DNA from: a virus
Virus record (IMG/VR): IMGVR_UViG_3300035698_006802
Location: 34,703-98,702 of that record
DNA length: 64,000 bases
Direction: 5' to 3' (one strand)
A program made the position numbers and the translations under genes. This document shows, piece by piece, positions 43,836 through 52,609 of the stretch (within the stretch, counting starts at the first letter, position 1; each line of letters opens with the position of its first letter). The notes below the pieces were generated by a model. The model made no database searches, was not told the DNA's origin, and saw only the letters and a program-made list of their open reading frames with translations.

Positions 43836-45589
43836 AAAAACCTCGGGAAGCACTCAAGCTGATGAAGAAGCTGGGTCTTCTGGATGTGGTGGCAGAGATG
43901 GTGCAGGAGCAGAAACCCTTTGCAAGCTACCTGTCCGGGAAGCTGTCGAAGGGTCAGAACGTCCAAGTGCTCCTCGATCTCATGGACTTGGGGCTCTCGG
44001 TCAGGTCTCCCATCTCATTCCTGAGTCGCATCCAGCAGGAACGGCTCAGGGAGATCACAGTCCCCATGCCCTCGGGTGAGGCTGACAAGTTTCTGGCAGC
44101 ACTCAAGAAGCCCCCTCTCGACAACCGGGCTCTGATTCAGAAGTTCAACATCCCGAAGCAGGAGCGGGGGGCACTTTCTGCTACTGCCCGCGCAGTGCTC
44201 TTGGAGAATCCCGAAATGGCTACCAACCCCTCCATGCTCCAACGTCTCGTGGAGCGCCAGATGTCTCGCCAATTTCGATTGGCAGCCCAACGGCTAAACC
44301 CGGACACTTTGAAAGTGTTGAAACAGATGGGTATTGCACCTGGTGTTCTGGATGGTGCCGCAAGTCGGGTGTCTCTGGACTTCCAGAACCAGGACATTTC
44401 GTATCGGAATCTGCATGAGTACATGACATCCCACGGCTACACAAAAGCCCCGTTGTACAAGACACCTAAGCGGGCAAAGGAAGCTTCAGGTGGTAAGATC
44501 CCTGGGGGTCTTGCAGAGGAGGAAGGCAAGAAGCCTTCGGATTTCGACGCCAAGGAACTGGCGATGGGCATGAAGGTGGAGCAGGAGCATTTGATCGGTG
44601 GTGACCACACCAAAGCCGAGATGGATGCCATGTCGCAAGAGATTGCGATGGACCACCTCACCGAAATCGGGGACTACTACACCCGGCTCAAGAAGATGGA
44701 AGACGAGGCAGAAGCAGAAGGGAAGACCGCTGCTGTCCTCGACGTTATCTGGGTTGTGGAAGACCCGAACGAAAGCTCGGAGATTGGTGACATCATCTGG
44801 GGGACCTCGGACAAGCACCAGTTCGCCAATGTGATCCTGGGCGCTAACCAATGGGCACGCCGCAATCCTGAGTTTCACACGGATGTCCAGTCTGCCCGAA
44901 AGGATGCCCTGGAACGCCTCAAGAAACTTTGGCGGGGCGATGTCCCCGAATGGGTGTTGGAGAGTGGCAACCCTCGCAATTTCCGGCTCGCCTCTGCTGA
45001 GGACGGCAAGTCCACAGGAAACGGCACGGGTGTGGGTTTGTTTATCCCAATCCCCGATCCCCTGGCATCAGAGTACCCGAGCCTGGGAGGCGAAGACAAG
45101 AGCCCCCCACACGTCACCTTGCTCTATGTGGGAGAGGTCACGAAGGCCCGTCAATCGAAATTCCTGGAAGTGCTCAGTGCTGTCCTGGGGAACGAGCGGG
45201 GTCCAATCCGAGCATGGACGGATGGGGTCGACCACTTTGACCATCCCGAAAAGAACCGACAGGTGTTCTACACACCCATTCGGTTCTCCAGGGATATGGG
45301 TCAACTCCGTGATCGCCTCCGCTCCACGCTTGTGGAAGCAGGTTTCGATGTCCAAGACAGCTTCCCGCTGGCATACAACTCCCACACGACCCTCACTTAT
45401 GTGGAGGGTCTGGACAACAGGTACGAGGGCACAGTCCCGAACGGTGCCTGGGAATTCAGCTCGATCCCCGTGTGGGGCCTTCCTCAGGATCACGACATTC
45501 CCCTCGGGACATTCGAGCAGCATCAGACGACCATGCTTGATCGTCAGGAGCTTGGGCTGTTCGGGGGCTGGGACTTCCTGGGGGACTGA
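43832..45589 (+). CDS. Nucleotidyltransferase C-terminal part fused to a DUF5661-like and a 2H-phosphoesterase domain
   Basis: A 585-residue protein starting at GTG 43832. The first residues (KPREALKLMKKLGLLDVVAEMV) match the body helix that follows the CCA-enzyme head, so it completes the gene cut at 42783. Then come helical repeats, a segment 'AMGMKVEQEHLIGGDHTKAEMD...MDHLTEIGDYYTRLKKMEDEAE' resembling DUF5661, and a C-terminal domain with two H-x-T motifs (PHVTLLYVG near 45110, SHTTLTYVEG near 45380), the mark of 2H phosphoesterases such as LigT or anti-CBASS Acb1. Substrate unknown. Confidence 0.65.
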   Translation: MKKPREALKLMKKLGLLDVVAEMVQEQKPFASYLSGKLSKGQNVQVLLDLMDLGLSVRSPISFLSRIQQERLREITVPMPSGEADKFLAALKKPPLDNRALIQKFNIPKQERGALSATARAVLLENPEMATNPSMLQRLVERQMSRQFRLAAQRLNPDTLKVLKQMGIAPGVLDGAASRVSLDFQNQDISYRNLHEYMTSHGYTKAPLYKTPKRAKEASGGKIPGGLAEEEGKKPSDFDAKELAMGMKVEQEHLIGGDHTKAEMDAMSQEIAMDHLTEIGDYYTRLKKMEDEAEAEGKTAAVLDVIWVVEDPNESSEIGDIIWGTSDKHQFANVILGANQWARRNPEFHTDVQSARKDALERLKKLWRGDVPEWVLESGNPRNFRLASAEDGKSTGNGTGVGLFIPIPDPLASEYPSLGGEDKSPPHVTLLYVGEVTKARQSKFLEVLSAVLGNERGPIRAWTDGVDHFDHPEKNRQVFYTPIRFSRDMGQLRDRLRSTLVEAGFDVQDSFPLAYNSHTTLTYVEGLDNRYEGTVPNGAWEFSSIPVWGLPQDHDIPLGTFEQHQTTMLDRQELGLFGGWDFLGD

Positions 45590-45702
45590 AGATCAGGCTT
45601 GTGCTGAAGACCCGAAAACCGCTAGCATCAGTAGTTGCAGAAAGTTGGTTGGGCGGTAGCTAGGCTATCTGTCCCGTGTGACAGGAAGCCCAGAGGCCCA
45701 TC
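45590..45702. other. Intergenic gap before the 2257-residue gene
   Basis: 113 bases with a short CTGTC...GACAG repeat and an AGAGG ribosome site near 45690. No clear terminator. A promoter for the giant gene is likely here, but no convincing box is seen. Confidence 0.3.
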
Positions 45703-48700
45703 TTGACCAAGAAAATCACGGCTGACGATGCCCCGGAAACCTATGATTTCTACCCGAGTCTCAGAGATGAGGTGGGGTTGCTTGTCCAGGGCCTGCAACG
45801 TGTCCCTGAAGACCAGTGGCGTGCTCACGTTCAGGATTGGGTGAAGACCCATGAGCTGTTGGGAACCCTCTACCGGCACGACGAGACTCTCTGGCGCAAG
45901 GCCTTGGGTGAGTTCCTCGTGGAGATCAAGAGGCAGATCAATGTTTCCGGCATGGATTCCCTCAAGGTGGCAGCAGAGGATGAGTCCGAGCTACTTCCCA
46001 TCATGGATCCCGCCTACAACCTCCGTGAGATCTGCAAGCAACTCATCCTCCTGGAAGACCACCTGTTCCACCCCCGGAAGCGGTGCCCCGATTGCATCCG
46101 CAAGCATCTGCTTACGTCTGAGGCTCTGGCTGAGGAAGCAGTCACTCTGGATACCGAAGGCAAGCACACAGACAGCACCGACGGGTTGGCAGATGACCTC
46201 CGTGAAGTGTGGCGTGCTGTACAGGAAGACGCACCCTTTGAGGAAGTTGCCCAGAACGTCAGGGTGCTTCGAAAAGGGCTCGTGTCGGAATGCTACTCCG
46301 TCAAGGTCGCTGCATGGATCGATGCTGGGGACTCCGACAGCAGCCCACATGGGGGTTGCCCCCACCGGGTGGCTGACAGGGTCGCCAAGAATTTCAAGCT
46401 CGATGTGGGGATGCCTATCCTCTATGGCAAGTACAAGAACAAGAAGGGGCTGATCAAGGGCTTCAAGACAGGTCCCAAGGGCGATCCCATTGTGATCATC
46501 GGACAGGTGCCCAACGATTCGGGGAAGAAGCAGGACAAGGAAGTCAAGCTGTTCAAGGTTCGCTATGACAAGGCCAGGGCGGATGCACAGAAGAAGAAAG
46601 CATCCGAGTTCCCGGTACATTCCTCCTACCCGTACTTCTCTCGCACCCTGTACAGGGGCAAGAGTGCGTCCTGCGATAACACGCAGGACTTCATTCAGGA
46701 CCTAAAGGACGGCAAGGCAAGTGCCCTCAGACAGGCAGCCCTGACCCTTGCAGAGCACCCGGAGCTAATGGGCTTCCGGGGTGTGGTGACTCCGGCTCCA
46801 CGCTCCAACGTGGACCGCAACTCCCTCCTGGTGTTTGCGGAGACACTCGTGCAAGCAGGTGTGGGCTCCCGTGCAGAGCTGTTGGTTAGCCGGCAGACTC
46901 CTGTGGAATCCTCCCGCTCTCGACGCCACCAGGGGCTCCCTGGAGTCACTGTCGAGGAACATGTGCAAAGCATGGGTGTCACCGGAGAGGTTGACCCCGA
47001 AGATGATGTGCTCGTGCTGGACGACATCTTCACCACCGGAACCACCCTGGACGCAATTGCCACGACGCTGCGTCGTGGGGGGCACACAGGGCGCATCCTC
47101 GGGGCAACCGCTGGCTACACGGTCATGGATTCATCCAAGATAGGCTGGTGTCCTGTACACCACATCACCTTGTCCCCAGGTCAGGGGATGGCAGGGGATG
47201 GGAACGTCAAGGTTGGCAGGGATAGCCAGTACCAGAGGGATGTGAAGCACGGTGAACGGCACCTGCGGGATGCTGTCGCAGAATTCAAGCGGGTGGTGCG
47301 AGATCTGAAGCCCCTCGCAGATGAGGCAAAGAGTCAGTTCCCGGGCACGGACAAGCAGTCACGGCAGCGTCGTGCTCGTGCGTTCACAAAGCTCGTGAAG
47401 GGCCACCCTCGCATGGTGAGCTACCTGGACGAGTACATCGGGACGAACAACCAGGACCCGAAGGCATACTCCTGGCGTAATGCTGTGGTCTACGCAGCAC
47501 GGGATTACCTTGTGGGTGGTGAGAGCCTGCAGGATGTCATCGAGGGTGTGGGAAGACAAGCTCTCAAGGGCTACCAAGCCATCGCTATGTCGGAGGCACA
47601 GGCACCCCTCAGAGAGAACATCCCAGAGGAGATCCGTGCGTTTCTCCCCAAGAACATCGTAGTCGAGGCAGATGACTCAGGGAACATTCGCAAGATCACC
47701 GACCGCTTCGAGAATGCCAAGCTGACCCTCGATGCAAAGATCAAGAGGATGCACCTGCTGGTGCGCGCGTACAACAAAATCGCCAAGCGCGTGAAGAAGG
47801 ACTTGAAGTCCTCCGATGAGATGATCCAGCTCTCTGCCCTCATCACTGCAATCATCATGGAGACCGGCATCCGACCTGGAAGGTTCGGGAATCATGTAGT
47901 GCGTACCGATGATGGGAACTCCTTTGATGTGGAGACCTTCGGAGCAATCACCCTGGGCCCGAAGCACATCCGGTTCATCAAAGACAACTTCACAGAGTTG
48001 GAATTCCTGGGGAAGAAGGGTGGCGTCAACACCGCTCACCTGTCCGATGCACAGGTGTCCAAGATCCTTCAGGGCTATGTGGACAAGGCACTCAGCCAGG
48101 GTTCCTCCTACGTCTTCGTTACAGCAGACGGGAGACGGTTCACCTACATCGATTTGCAACGGTACTTCCGAGCAAACTTCAAGGGTGTTGCTCCCACAGA
48201 CTTTCGCAAGCTGCGTGCAACCCAAGAGGTCCTCGAAGCTCTGCGTGAGGAGCAGGAAGGGCTTTACATTCGAATCCGCTCCTTCATCAAACAGGAGAAG
48301 GCAGACCTCCAACAGCGTGTGGTGGATGCCATCGTGGAGACCCTGGAGCTTGCCATTGGGCGTGCCCAGGGGGCACTCTCACACGATTCTGGTGCAACTA
48401 CTCTCCGGTCGTACATCAACCCCGAGATCATGTTCCGCTTCCTGTCACAGGGTCGCGTGGGTGACACCCTCGACAAGGCCCTTCTGGATGGTGGTTTGCG
48501 ACTGTCATTCGACCCACAGAAGTTCATGGATGTCGCCCTGGCACAAGGGAAGGCCGCATCTGATCGGACAGGGACCACTCTCCGCGAGCTGATGGAAGGT
48601 CTTGAGGACGACATTGGCAGCGGTGCCGTTCGGTTGGCATCTCGGTACACCGGCGGGGTCGGGATCGATGAGTACAAGACAGCTGCAAGCCATTGTCCCT

Positions 48701-51700
48701 TGCGAAATGATGCCTTTGGTGGGATGTTCGGCGGCGGTGTCATCCTCCCGTACACCGAGTTCGCCATCGGTGCCTCAAGAATCGTAGAGGCGACCCACTG
48801 TCTTCTGGGATCTCTCGGGGAGGCAGCAACGTCTCTCGGCAAGCGCCCGGAGTGGGGTGTGGACAAAGCCATCAAATACGAGATGGCCCACATCAAAGAG
48901 GAGTTGGGGATCATCAAGAAGGTCCTCGGAGAGTACAGCCGGGACATCTACACGAACATGATCAATTCTCCCTGGGAAGGGAGAGAGCAGGATGCCGCGG
49001 ACACCGTGAAGGCAATCCTCAAGGCGGCCCCGAAGCTGGAGAAGCGTGCCCTTGCCAAGGCGGGTGAACTGAAGCAGCAGAAGGACATCCCCGACAAGAT
49101 CATGGTCGCGGCTTTGGCTGCATACCGTGTTGTCGAGGAGCTAGCATATGCTCTCCACAAAGCAGTGGCCCGGTACCCTGACCGCCCTGTGACGAGCCCC
49201 TACTCTGACCCCGCACTCGTTCGAGCAGTCACCAAGTTGGAGCAAAGTGTTTCCCGACTGAAGCAGGCAGATCAAACTGCAGAAGGCCGCCTTGCAGCCA
49301 AGTTCCAAAAGAAGAAGGAAGTCCCGAAGGCAGACGGCAAGGGCACCACAACGGTCTATGAGTACACCGAGGGGCAGATTCAGCATCGCAACAGGGAAAA
49401 GGCAAAGAAGATCGAGAAGCTGAGCCAGGGAATTGGCAAGCTCCGTTCCCAGGTGAAGAAGGACCTCACGTCGAAGGATGCACAAACCCGACTCACAGCC
49501 CTTGCTGTGGCCCTGATGGATGAGACCTTTGAGCGTGTGGGTAACGAAGCCTCTGCCAAGGACGGTCACTACGGGGTGACCAACTGGGAGGTTGGGCACG
49601 TGTCCGTCAGCGGTGGAAAAGCCACCGTGTCCTACACAGGCAAGTCCGGTGTAGACCAAAAGAAGGAGGTCACCACCCCCGCAGTGCTCAAGGCACTCAA
49701 GGCAGCACTCAAGGGAAAGGGAAAGAAGGAGCAGGTGCTCTGTGAGGGTGATGAGTGCAACATCCTCGCCACAGACGTGAACGTCTACCTCAAGCCCTTC
49801 AATATCACGGCCAAGGACATCCGAGGGCTCCATGCCAACGAGGAGATGCGGTCACGCCTCAAGGCTGTCCGGTCGGAGGGTGGCAAGCTCCCGGGGGACA
49901 AGAAAGAGCGTGACAAGAAGCTCAAGGAGGAATTCCAGAGCGCCCTGGAAGATGCCGCCGCTGCTGTGGGGCATGAGGCTGCTACTCTGAAGTCCCAGTA
50001 CCTCGTACCAGGAATGGAGGACAACTACATCGGTGACGGCACTGTCATGGACAAGCTCGACAAGACCGCCTCACAGGACGATGGCCCTTATGGTGTGCGG
50101 TGTCCTGTGTGCGGGGAACCCGCAACGAGCAGCTGCCGTTGCATGACAGGTGAGAAGTCCTGTGGCAATGGGACCTGGGTACGCTGCCCTGTCCACGATG
50201 TGGTGGTGGTCTTGCGTCCAGGGGCAAACACCCATGCTCTGCCTCACCCCTCATGCCTCTGTGGCCTTGGGGATCCTCCTTCTCGCACAGCAAATCTGTT
50301 CCGGGACTGGTTCGAGGTGTCCACCCCCGAGAAGGGCAAGACTGCGTCAAGCCACCTGCCCGAACCTTCAAAGATCGTCGCCAAGGCAGACGGTTCTCTG
50401 CTTACGATGCAGGAGTTTGCTGTCCTCGCCGCACGAAGGGTGCGGGAAGCCCTTCGGACAGCAACCAAGACCCACTCCGAGAAGGAAGACGAGGAAGCAG
50501 ACAAGGTGGTGAAGCGGGATCCCCCGAAGTTGCCCCCCAGAAAGGATCTCCGCAACCGGCTCCAGAGTCCTGAGGATGACAAGGATCCTGACAGCAAGCA
50601 GGACAAGAAAGACCAGTCCCAGAACTACAAGGACAGCTCTGTCTCCCTGACCACTTACCGACAGATGCTCGGTCAAGAGGAAGTGGTGGACGAAGACGAG
50701 CCCGCTAAGAAAAAGAAGGGCCCCCCTCCCGGTTGGGACAAGTTCTTGGCTGAGGTCTACGACAAGGGAAAGAAGAAGGTCCCGAACACGAACCCTGACA
50801 CCAGGGACAAGAAGCCCGAAGTGGCGATGAGCACCCTGTTCAAGTCGGACAAGAGTTTCCAGAGCAAGGTGTACAAGGAGTACACCGCTTGGGCAAAGGA
50901 CCAGAAGGACGAAGGCACCGGGGGTGGGGGTGCTGCTCCTGCTGAAGAAGATGAGGGGAAGAAGACCCCGGGGAAATCTGATGAGGAGCAAGAGGCAGAC
51001 CTAGCAGAAACTGCTAAGACTGAGTTTTCATCTTTCAAGGGGGAGAACCCGGACACCCTGCTCACCATGGACGATTTCAAAAACATCCTGATGGAGCAGA
51101 CCACAGACCCTGATCTGGCGGAAGGTGCTGACAGTGAGGGTGCTGCTGAACAACGACAGGAAGCTCTCAAGAAATTGGATGAGGGCAAGGCAACCAAGGG
51201 CAAGGAGAAATCCCTTCAGAAGCTCGTGAAAAAGACACTGTCTCACACAATGAAGCTCATGAAGAAAAAGACCATCCCGAAGGCATTTAGGGATGACCTT
51301 GCAGAGCGGGTTGGGGCGATGTCTGAGGGGGAGCGTGAGGAGTTTTCCCAGGCATTTGAACAGGGTATTGACGATGTTGCTGGTACGAAAGCCACCGGGA
51401 AGGCTGCAGTACACCAAGCACGCACAGCTCTTGGGGTGGATCTCAATCGGCTGGGCAGTGCCCAGGAAGTGGGAAGGGCACTAGCCAATGCCCTTTGGGC
51501 TGATCAGATTGTGTTCCAGCCTCCGGATATCCCGAAGGAAGCAACAGACCGTGAAGTCAAACAGGCCATGTATGAGACCTGTGCGTCCATGACTCCCGAC
51601 GAGTTGAAGCGTGTGGCAGGTAATCTGGCAAAGAAGTGGTCGGATCTTGAGGATAAGGAGCTAGGGGAGCGCCTGACAACGGGTGCCTACCAAGGGATGG

Positions 51701-52476
51701 CTCTGGCTGCTGCCCTTCAGGGGAACGATCCACCCAAGGTGAAGGGTCAGGAACCCATCAGGGTCTCCGAACGTATGGGTCAACTTGCCCGTGCCATGAA
51801 GGAAGTTGGGAAGGAGGATCAACTCCTAGGTTCGATGTCTGACATTGCATCAGATGATTCCCAGAAGGCTATCAGGGCTGGGCTGGGGACAATGACGGAC
51901 AAGGAATTCGTAAAGTTCATCGGAGGGTCCAAGGGGACCCTCGGAGGTCTTGCTGATGCCTTGGTGGCAAGGAAGCCCAATGGGGATTTCCGTCTTCCGG
52001 AACATGAACGGAAAGCACTCCGGGCAGAACTCGAAGACACTATCATCGAAGACATCGCATACCTCGATCCCCTCATTGGGGATGTCCTCGAAGCCAATGG
52101 GGAGGAAAATACTCCCAAGACCCGGGCAGAGGCTGCAGAGGCTTTGGGCAATACCACACAGGGCACAGGTGGAAGTTCTTTTGTCGATGATGCTGAAGAA
52201 GAGGGAGAGGACGGACAAGCATTCCTAGCTCTCTTGAAGCAGATGCGAGAGAGTGCAAAGGGCCGTGTCACGGGTGCTTGGGACTCTCTCAAAAAGAAGT
52301 ACAAGAAAATGCCCGATGGTCCCAATGCAGCCAAGGCTCAAGCCATCAAGGATGAGGGCGACCCCAGCATCGCCACGCAGAAGGTAATGACTACGCAAGA
52401 GATCGAAGAACGAGAGAAGAAGACCAAAGGTGCATCCCTCGAACGGTACACGTTCGAGCCATGGCCCACACTCTAA
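45703..52476 (+). CDS. Giant multi-domain protein: phosphoribosyltransferase-like and two type IB topoisomerase-like domains
   Basis: A 2257-residue protein. (1) N-terminal helical part with CPDCIRKH. (2) A phosphoribosyltransferase-like domain with the PRPP loop LVLDDIFTTGTTL (residues 437-449). (3) A first type IB topoisomerase core: Arg724, Lys771/772, Arg835, His894, Tyr904. (4) A second: Arg1278, Lys1314, Arg1374, His1424, Tyr1433; His to Tyr is nine residues, as in poxvirus topoisomerase (H265/Y274). (5) A zinc-ribbon-like cysteine region near 1467. (6) A Lys/Glu-rich tail and helical C-terminus. KVAAWI, RLASRY and RLAAKF lie at domain joints. Start TTG with AGAGG upstream. Topoisomerase activity is inferred from residue patterns only. 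Confidence 0.7.
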   Translation: MTKKITADDAPETYDFYPSLRDEVGLLVQGLQRVPEDQWRAHVQDWVKTHELLGTLYRHDETLWRKALGEFLVEIKRQINVSGMDSLKVAAEDESELLPIMDPAYNLREICKQLILLEDHLFHPRKRCPDCIRKHLLTSEALAEEAVTLDTEGKHTDSTDGLADDLREVWRAVQEDAPFEEVAQNVRVLRKGLVSECYSVKVAAWIDAGDSDSSPHGGCPHRVADRVAKNFKLDVGMPILYGKYKNKKGLIKGFKTGPKGDPIVIIGQVPNDSGKKQDKEVKLFKVRYDKARADAQKKKASEFPVHSSYPYFSRTLYRGKSASCDNTQDFIQDLKDGKASALRQAALTLAEHPELMGFRGVVTPAPRSNVDRNSLLVFAETLVQAGVGSRAELLVSRQTPVESSRSRRHQGLPGVTVEEHVQSMGVTGEVDPEDDVLVLDDIFTTGTTLDAIATTLRRGGHTGRILGATAGYTVMDSSKIGWCPVHHITLSPGQGMAGDGNVKVGRDSQYQRDVKHGERHLRDAVAEFKRVVRDLKPLADEAKSQFPGTDKQSRQRRARAFTKLVKGHPRMVSYLDEYIGTNNQDPKAYSWRNAVVYAARDYLVGGESLQDVIEGVGRQALKGYQAIAMSEAQAPLRENIPEEIRAFLPKNIVVEADDSGNIRKITDRFENAKLTLDAKIKRMHLLVRAYNKIAKRVKKDLKSSDEMIQLSALITAIIMETGIRPGRFGNHVVRTDDGNSFDVETFGAITLGPKHIRFIKDNFTELEFLGKKGGVNTAHLSDAQVSKILQGYVDKALSQGSSYVFVTADGRRFTYIDLQRYFRANFKGVAPTDFRKLRATQEVLEALREEQEGLYIRIRSFIKQEKADLQQRVVDAIVETLELAIGRAQGALSHDSGATTLRSYINPEIMFRFLSQGRVGDTLDKALLDGGLRLSFDPQKFMDVALAQGKAASDRTGTTLRELMEGLEDDIGSGAVRLASRYTGGVGIDEYKTAASHCPLRNDAFGGMFGGGVILPYTEFAIGASRIVEATHCLLGSLGEAATSLGKRPEWGVDKAIKYEMAHIKEELGIIKKVLGEYSRDIYTNMINSPWEGREQDAADTVKAILKAAPKLEKRALAKAGELKQQKDIPDKIMVAALAAYRVVEELAYALHKAVARYPDRPVTSPYSDPALVRAVTKLEQSVSRLKQADQTAEGRLAAKFQKKKEVPKADGKGTTTVYEYTEGQIQHRNREKAKKIEKLSQGIGKLRSQVKKDLTSKDAQTRLTALAVALMDETFERVGNEASAKDGHYGVTNWEVGHVSVSGGKATVSYTGKSGVDQKKEVTTPAVLKALKAALKGKGKKEQVLCEGDECNILATDVNVYLKPFNITAKDIRGLHANEEMRSRLKAVRSEGGKLPGDKKERDKKLKEEFQSALEDAAAAVGHEAATLKSQYLVPGMEDNYIGDGTVMDKLDKTASQDDGPYGVRCPVCGEPATSSCRCMTGEKSCGNGTWVRCPVHDVVVVLRPGANTHALPHPSCLCGLGDPPSRTANLFRDWFEVSTPEKGKTASSHLPEPSKIVAKADGSLLTMQEFAVLAARRVREALRTATKTHSEKEDEEADKVVKRDPPKLPPRKDLRNRLQSPEDDKDPDSKQDKKDQSQNYKDSSVSLTTYRQMLGQEEVVDEDEPAKKKKGPPPGWDKFLAEVYDKGKKKVPNTNPDTRDKKPEVAMSTLFKSDKSFQSKVYKEYTAWAKDQKDEGTGGGGAAPAEEDEGKKTPGKSDEEQEADLAETAKTEFSSFKGENPDTLLTMDDFKNILMEQTTDPDLAEGADSEGAAEQRQEALKKLDEGKATKGKEKSLQKLVKKTLSHTMKLMKKKTIPKAFRDDLAERVGAMSEGEREEFSQAFEQGIDDVAGTKATGKAAVHQARTALGVDLNRLGSAQEVGRALANALWADQIVFQPPDIPKEATDREVKQAMYETCASMTPDELKRVAGNLAKKWSDLEDKELGERLTTGAYQGMALAAALQGNDPPKVKGQEPIRVSERMGQLARAMKEVGKEDQLLGSMSDIASDDSQKAIRAGLGTMTDKEFVKFIGGSKGTLGGLADALVARKPNGDFRLPEHERKALRAELEDTIIEDIAYLDPLIGDVLEANGEENTPKTRAEAAEALGNTTQGTGGSSFVDDAEEEGEDGQAFLALLKQMRESAKGRVTGAWDSLKKKYKKMPDGPNAAKAQAIKDEGDPSIATQKVMTTQEIEEREKKTKGASLERYTFEPWPTL

Positions 52477-52609
52477 CGGTAGAGTGATCGAGTTTCCTCT
52501 AGGCGGTTCAGAATTCCATGTGGGGGCCCGGTAGGTTCCCTATAGCGGGCGCATATAAGCAAGGACCACCTTTCGTCTCATCTATCTATACTTCTCTAGG
52601 AGCACTGGA
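52477..52609. other. Intergenic region before the head module, likely promoter
   Basis: 133 bases without a gene; contains several TATA-like stretches (CCCTATAGCGG, CATATAAGC, TCTATCTATACTTCTC) and ends in a CTAGGAG ribosome site. The TATACT near 52590 is shared with two other gaps. Confidence 0.4.
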
